DNA from: DATBQN01 sp963755825
GTDB lineage: Bacteria; Acidobacteriota; Thermoanaerobaculia; Multivoradales; UBA5704
NCBI GenBank assembly: GCA_963755825.1
Contig: CAVWLA010000003.1
Coordinates: forward strand, 124,001 to 188,000
DNA length: 64,000 bases
Reading direction: 5' to 3'
The notes under the pieces: generated by a model
The model's input: the letters and a program-made list of their open reading frames with translations, nothing else
Databases searched by the model: none
What the model was told of the DNA's origin: nothing
Position numbers and translations under genes: made by a program
Shown here: piece by piece, positions 62,402 through 64,000 of the stretch
Layout: each line of letters begins with the position of its first letter
How positions within the stretch are numbered: position 1 is the stretch's first letter

Positions 62402-62421
62402 GCGCCGGCCGATCCCGGCGC
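62402..62421. terminator. Hairpin between carbonic anhydrase and the second NRPS
   Basis: GCGCCGG-CCGATC-CCGGCGC has 7-bp arms and is preceded by T-rich sequence. The 11-mer GCGCCGGCCGA also occurs at 62354-62364. It is a possible terminator for carbonic anhydrase or a structured leader for the NRPS. Confidence 0.4.
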
Positions 62422-62430
62422 GTTTCCCAG

Positions 62431-64000
62431 ATGGCGGCGCACTGTACTAGGGAGTCCGGCGGCGCTGCCCTTGCGATCCGCCCGACGACCGACTGGACGC
62501 CCGAGCCCAGAAGGACTCGTCAGGGAGCGATCCTGACCTACCCCCAAGGCGAGACGACGAGGCCGCCGGAGACGGCGGGGACCACGGAGCTGCCGCTCTC
62601 CTTTGCCCAGGAGCGCCTGTGGTTCATCGACCGCCTGCTGCCGGGGAGCCCCGCCTACAACATCCCGCTGGCGATCGAGCTGGCGGGCGACCTCGACCGC
62701 GCCGCCTGGGCGCTGGCGCTCGGCGAGGCGCGCCGACGGCACGAGTCCCTGCGCACCACCTTCGCCGAGGGCCGCAGCGGCGTCGTGCAGCGGATCGCGC
62801 CGGAGGAGGAGGCGCCGCCGCCGCTGGCTGAGATCGACCTCGCCGGCCTCGCCGCGGCGCGCGGCGACCGCGAGGCCGAGCGGCTGATCGCCGAGGAGGC
62901 GCGGCGGCCGTTCGATCTCCGGCGAGGACCGCTGCTGCGCGCCGCCGTCGTCGCCATCGCCGCCATGCCTGGACCCCGGGCCATCGCCCTCCTCACCGTC
63001 CACCACATCGTCGCCGACGGTTGGTCGATCGCCGTCCTCCTCGGCGAGCTGGCGGCGCTCTATGCCGCCTTCGCGGACGGCAGGGCCTCGCCGCTCCCCG
63101 AGCCCGAGGTCCAGTACGGCGACTACGCCGTCTGGCAGCGCGAGTGGCTGACCCCCGAGATCCTGGGCGAGCTGGCGGCCCACTTCAGCGGCGTCCTCGC
63201 CGGGGTGCCCGCGGTCCTCGCCCTCCCCACCGACCGGCCGCGGCCCCCCGTGCAGAGCTTCCGCGGCAGGCGGCGCGCCATCGACCTCGACGCCGACCTC
63301 GTCGCCCGCCTCTCTCGGCGCGGACGGGAGAGCGGGGCGACCCTCTTCATGACCCTCCTCGCCGGCCTCGCGGCGCTCCTCCACCGCCGCTCGGGAGCCG
63401 CCGCGATCCCCATCGGCCTGCCGGTCGCCGGGCGCGGCCGGACCGAGCTCGAGGGCCTCGTCGGCCTCTTCGTCAACACCGTCGTCGTCTGCCCGCGGGT
63501 GTCGCCCGCCGAGAGCTTCCGCGCCCTCCTGGCGCGGGTGCGGGAGGAGGCCCTCGCCGCCTACGAGCGCGAGAGCCTGCCGTTCGAGAAGCTGGTCGAG
63601 GCGCGCCGGGCCGGCTCGTCGCTCTCCCACAACCCGATCGTCCAGGTCCTCTTCGACTATCAGGCGGAGCCGACCGCGCCGCCGCGCTTCCCGGGCCTGG
63701 CGAGCAACTTCATCGACGTCGAGCTCGGCGCCGCGCACGCCGACCTCGCCCTCTCCGCCGAGCCCAGCGACGGCGGCCTCGCCGCCAGCCTCGAGCTGGC
63801 GAGCGACCTCTTCGACGGCTCGACCGGCGCCCGGCTGCTCGCCGAGTGGCAGGAGCTCCTCGCCGGCGTCGCCGAGGACGCCGAGAGCCCGATCGCCGAG
63901 CTGCCCCTCCTCGGCGCCGCAGCGCGCCACCAGATCCTCGGCGAGTGGAACGACACCGCCCGCGGCGCCGCGGACCCGGCGGCCGCGCGCATGGCGCGGC
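62431..64000 (+). CDS. NRPS beginning with a condensation domain, 3' end outside window
   Basis: From ATG 62431 the frame is open to the window end (523 codons). ATG 62431 is the only canonical start in the frame after the carbonic anhydrase, though it has no good ribosome site. An N-terminal stretch of about 50 residues has no known motif. A complete C domain follows: LPLSFAQERLWFIDRLLPG, HHIVADGWSIAVLL (His191/His192), VQYGDYAVWQREWL, FFV-type motif as GLFVNTVVVCPRV, LPFEKLVEARRAG. It ends LPLLGAAARHQILGEWNDTA, where an A domain normally begins. It points away from the main cluster, on the other strand, and is at least 11 kb from it. It may be part of a second NRPS cluster, or a further component of the same pathway whose first C takes an acyl chain from another protein. 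Confidence 0.9.
   Translation, partial: MAAHCTRESGGAALAIRPTTDWTPEPRRTRQGAILTYPQGETTRPPETAGTTELPLSFAQERLWFIDRLLPGSPAYNIPLAIELAGDLDRAAWALALGEARRRHESLRTTFAEGRSGVVQRIAPEEEAPPPLAEIDLAGLAAARGDREAERLIAEEARRPFDLRRGPLLRAAVVAIAAMPGPRAIALLTVHHIVADGWSIAVLLGELAALYAAFADGRASPLPEPEVQYGDYAVWQREWLTPEILGELAAHFSGVLAGVPAVLALPTDRPRPPVQSFRGRRRAIDLDADLVARLSRRGRESGATLFMTLLAGLAALLHRRSGAAAIPIGLPVAGRGRTELEGLVGLFVNTVVVCPRVSPAESFRALLARVREEALAAYERESLPFEKLVEARRAGSSLSHNPIVQVLFDYQAEPTAPPRFPGLASNFIDVELGAAHADLALSAEPSDGGLAASLELASDLFDGSTGARLLAEWQELLAGVAEDAESPIAELPLLGAAARHQILGEWNDTARGAADPAAARMAR

Overview
The window is a very GC-rich bacterial segment dominated by one hybrid NRPS/PKS biosynthetic gene cluster on the minus strand (about 1.7 to 49.9 kb). 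The partial permease at the left edge has the duplicated-FtsX (ADOP/MacB-like) architecture common in Acidobacteriota. The right part carries secreted surface proteins (DUF11 repeats with an IPTL-CTERM tail, carboxypeptidase-regulatory-like repeats, a ten-cysteine peptide). I infer an acidobacterium; a myxobacterium-like host is the main alternative. No rRNA, tRNA, CRISPR or transposase was seen.

Layout. 3-1700 (+): 3' part of an ABC permease, ending 3 bp from the convergent PKS. The minus-strand assembly line, in transcription order, is: a stand-alone acyltransferase (49859-48453); an A-PCP loading protein (48304-46352); a four-module NRPS of 4798 aa (46355-31959) whose first A domain contains a PRMT-like methyltransferase; a KS-AT-KR-ACP PKS whose AT is degenerate (31962-27334); a stand-alone condensation domain (27337-25880); a lipo-initiating NRPS (FAAL-ACP plus five C-A-PCP modules, 25851-7259); and a KS-AT-KR-ACP-TE PKS (7247-1704). 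Four of these genes meet by ATGA overlaps or start within about 30 bp of the previous stop, so they look like one operon. The lipo-initiating NRPS is broken by two single-base insertions 51 bp apart, at 17751-17753 and 17802-17804. Removing both restores one 6196-aa frame, so I treat it as one gene.

Working together. Manual specificity codes suggest one arm of unassigned starter, Tyr-like (methylated), unassigned, Ser, Pro-like, then a malonate-derived unit reduced to beta-hydroxy. A second arm reads fatty acid, Ser, aliphatic, Gln-like, Gly, Ala-like, then a reduced malonate unit and thioesterase release. Two initiation points, one thioesterase and a free C domain are the central puzzle. A divergently transcribed sulfotransferase with a fused SCP2-like domain (50077-51285) may sulfate the product. 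The stand-alone AT is the obvious candidate to load the PKS module that lacks a working AT.

Right flank. 51.4-52.8 kb holds a small secreted DUF6289-like protein, a Roadblock/LC7 protein and a pseudo-receiver protein (the last two possibly one frameshifted gene), with an NHL-repeat remnant next to them. 52.9-58.7 kb encodes a 1913-aa exported protein with five 384-bp tandem repeats. 58.9-61.6 kb is a two-gene secreted-protein unit. 61.7-62.3 kb is a beta-carbonic anhydrase. At 62.4-64.0 kb a second NRPS begins on the plus strand with a condensation domain and runs off the window. No gene-free stretch exceeds about 260 bp; the larger gaps are described in the feature list.
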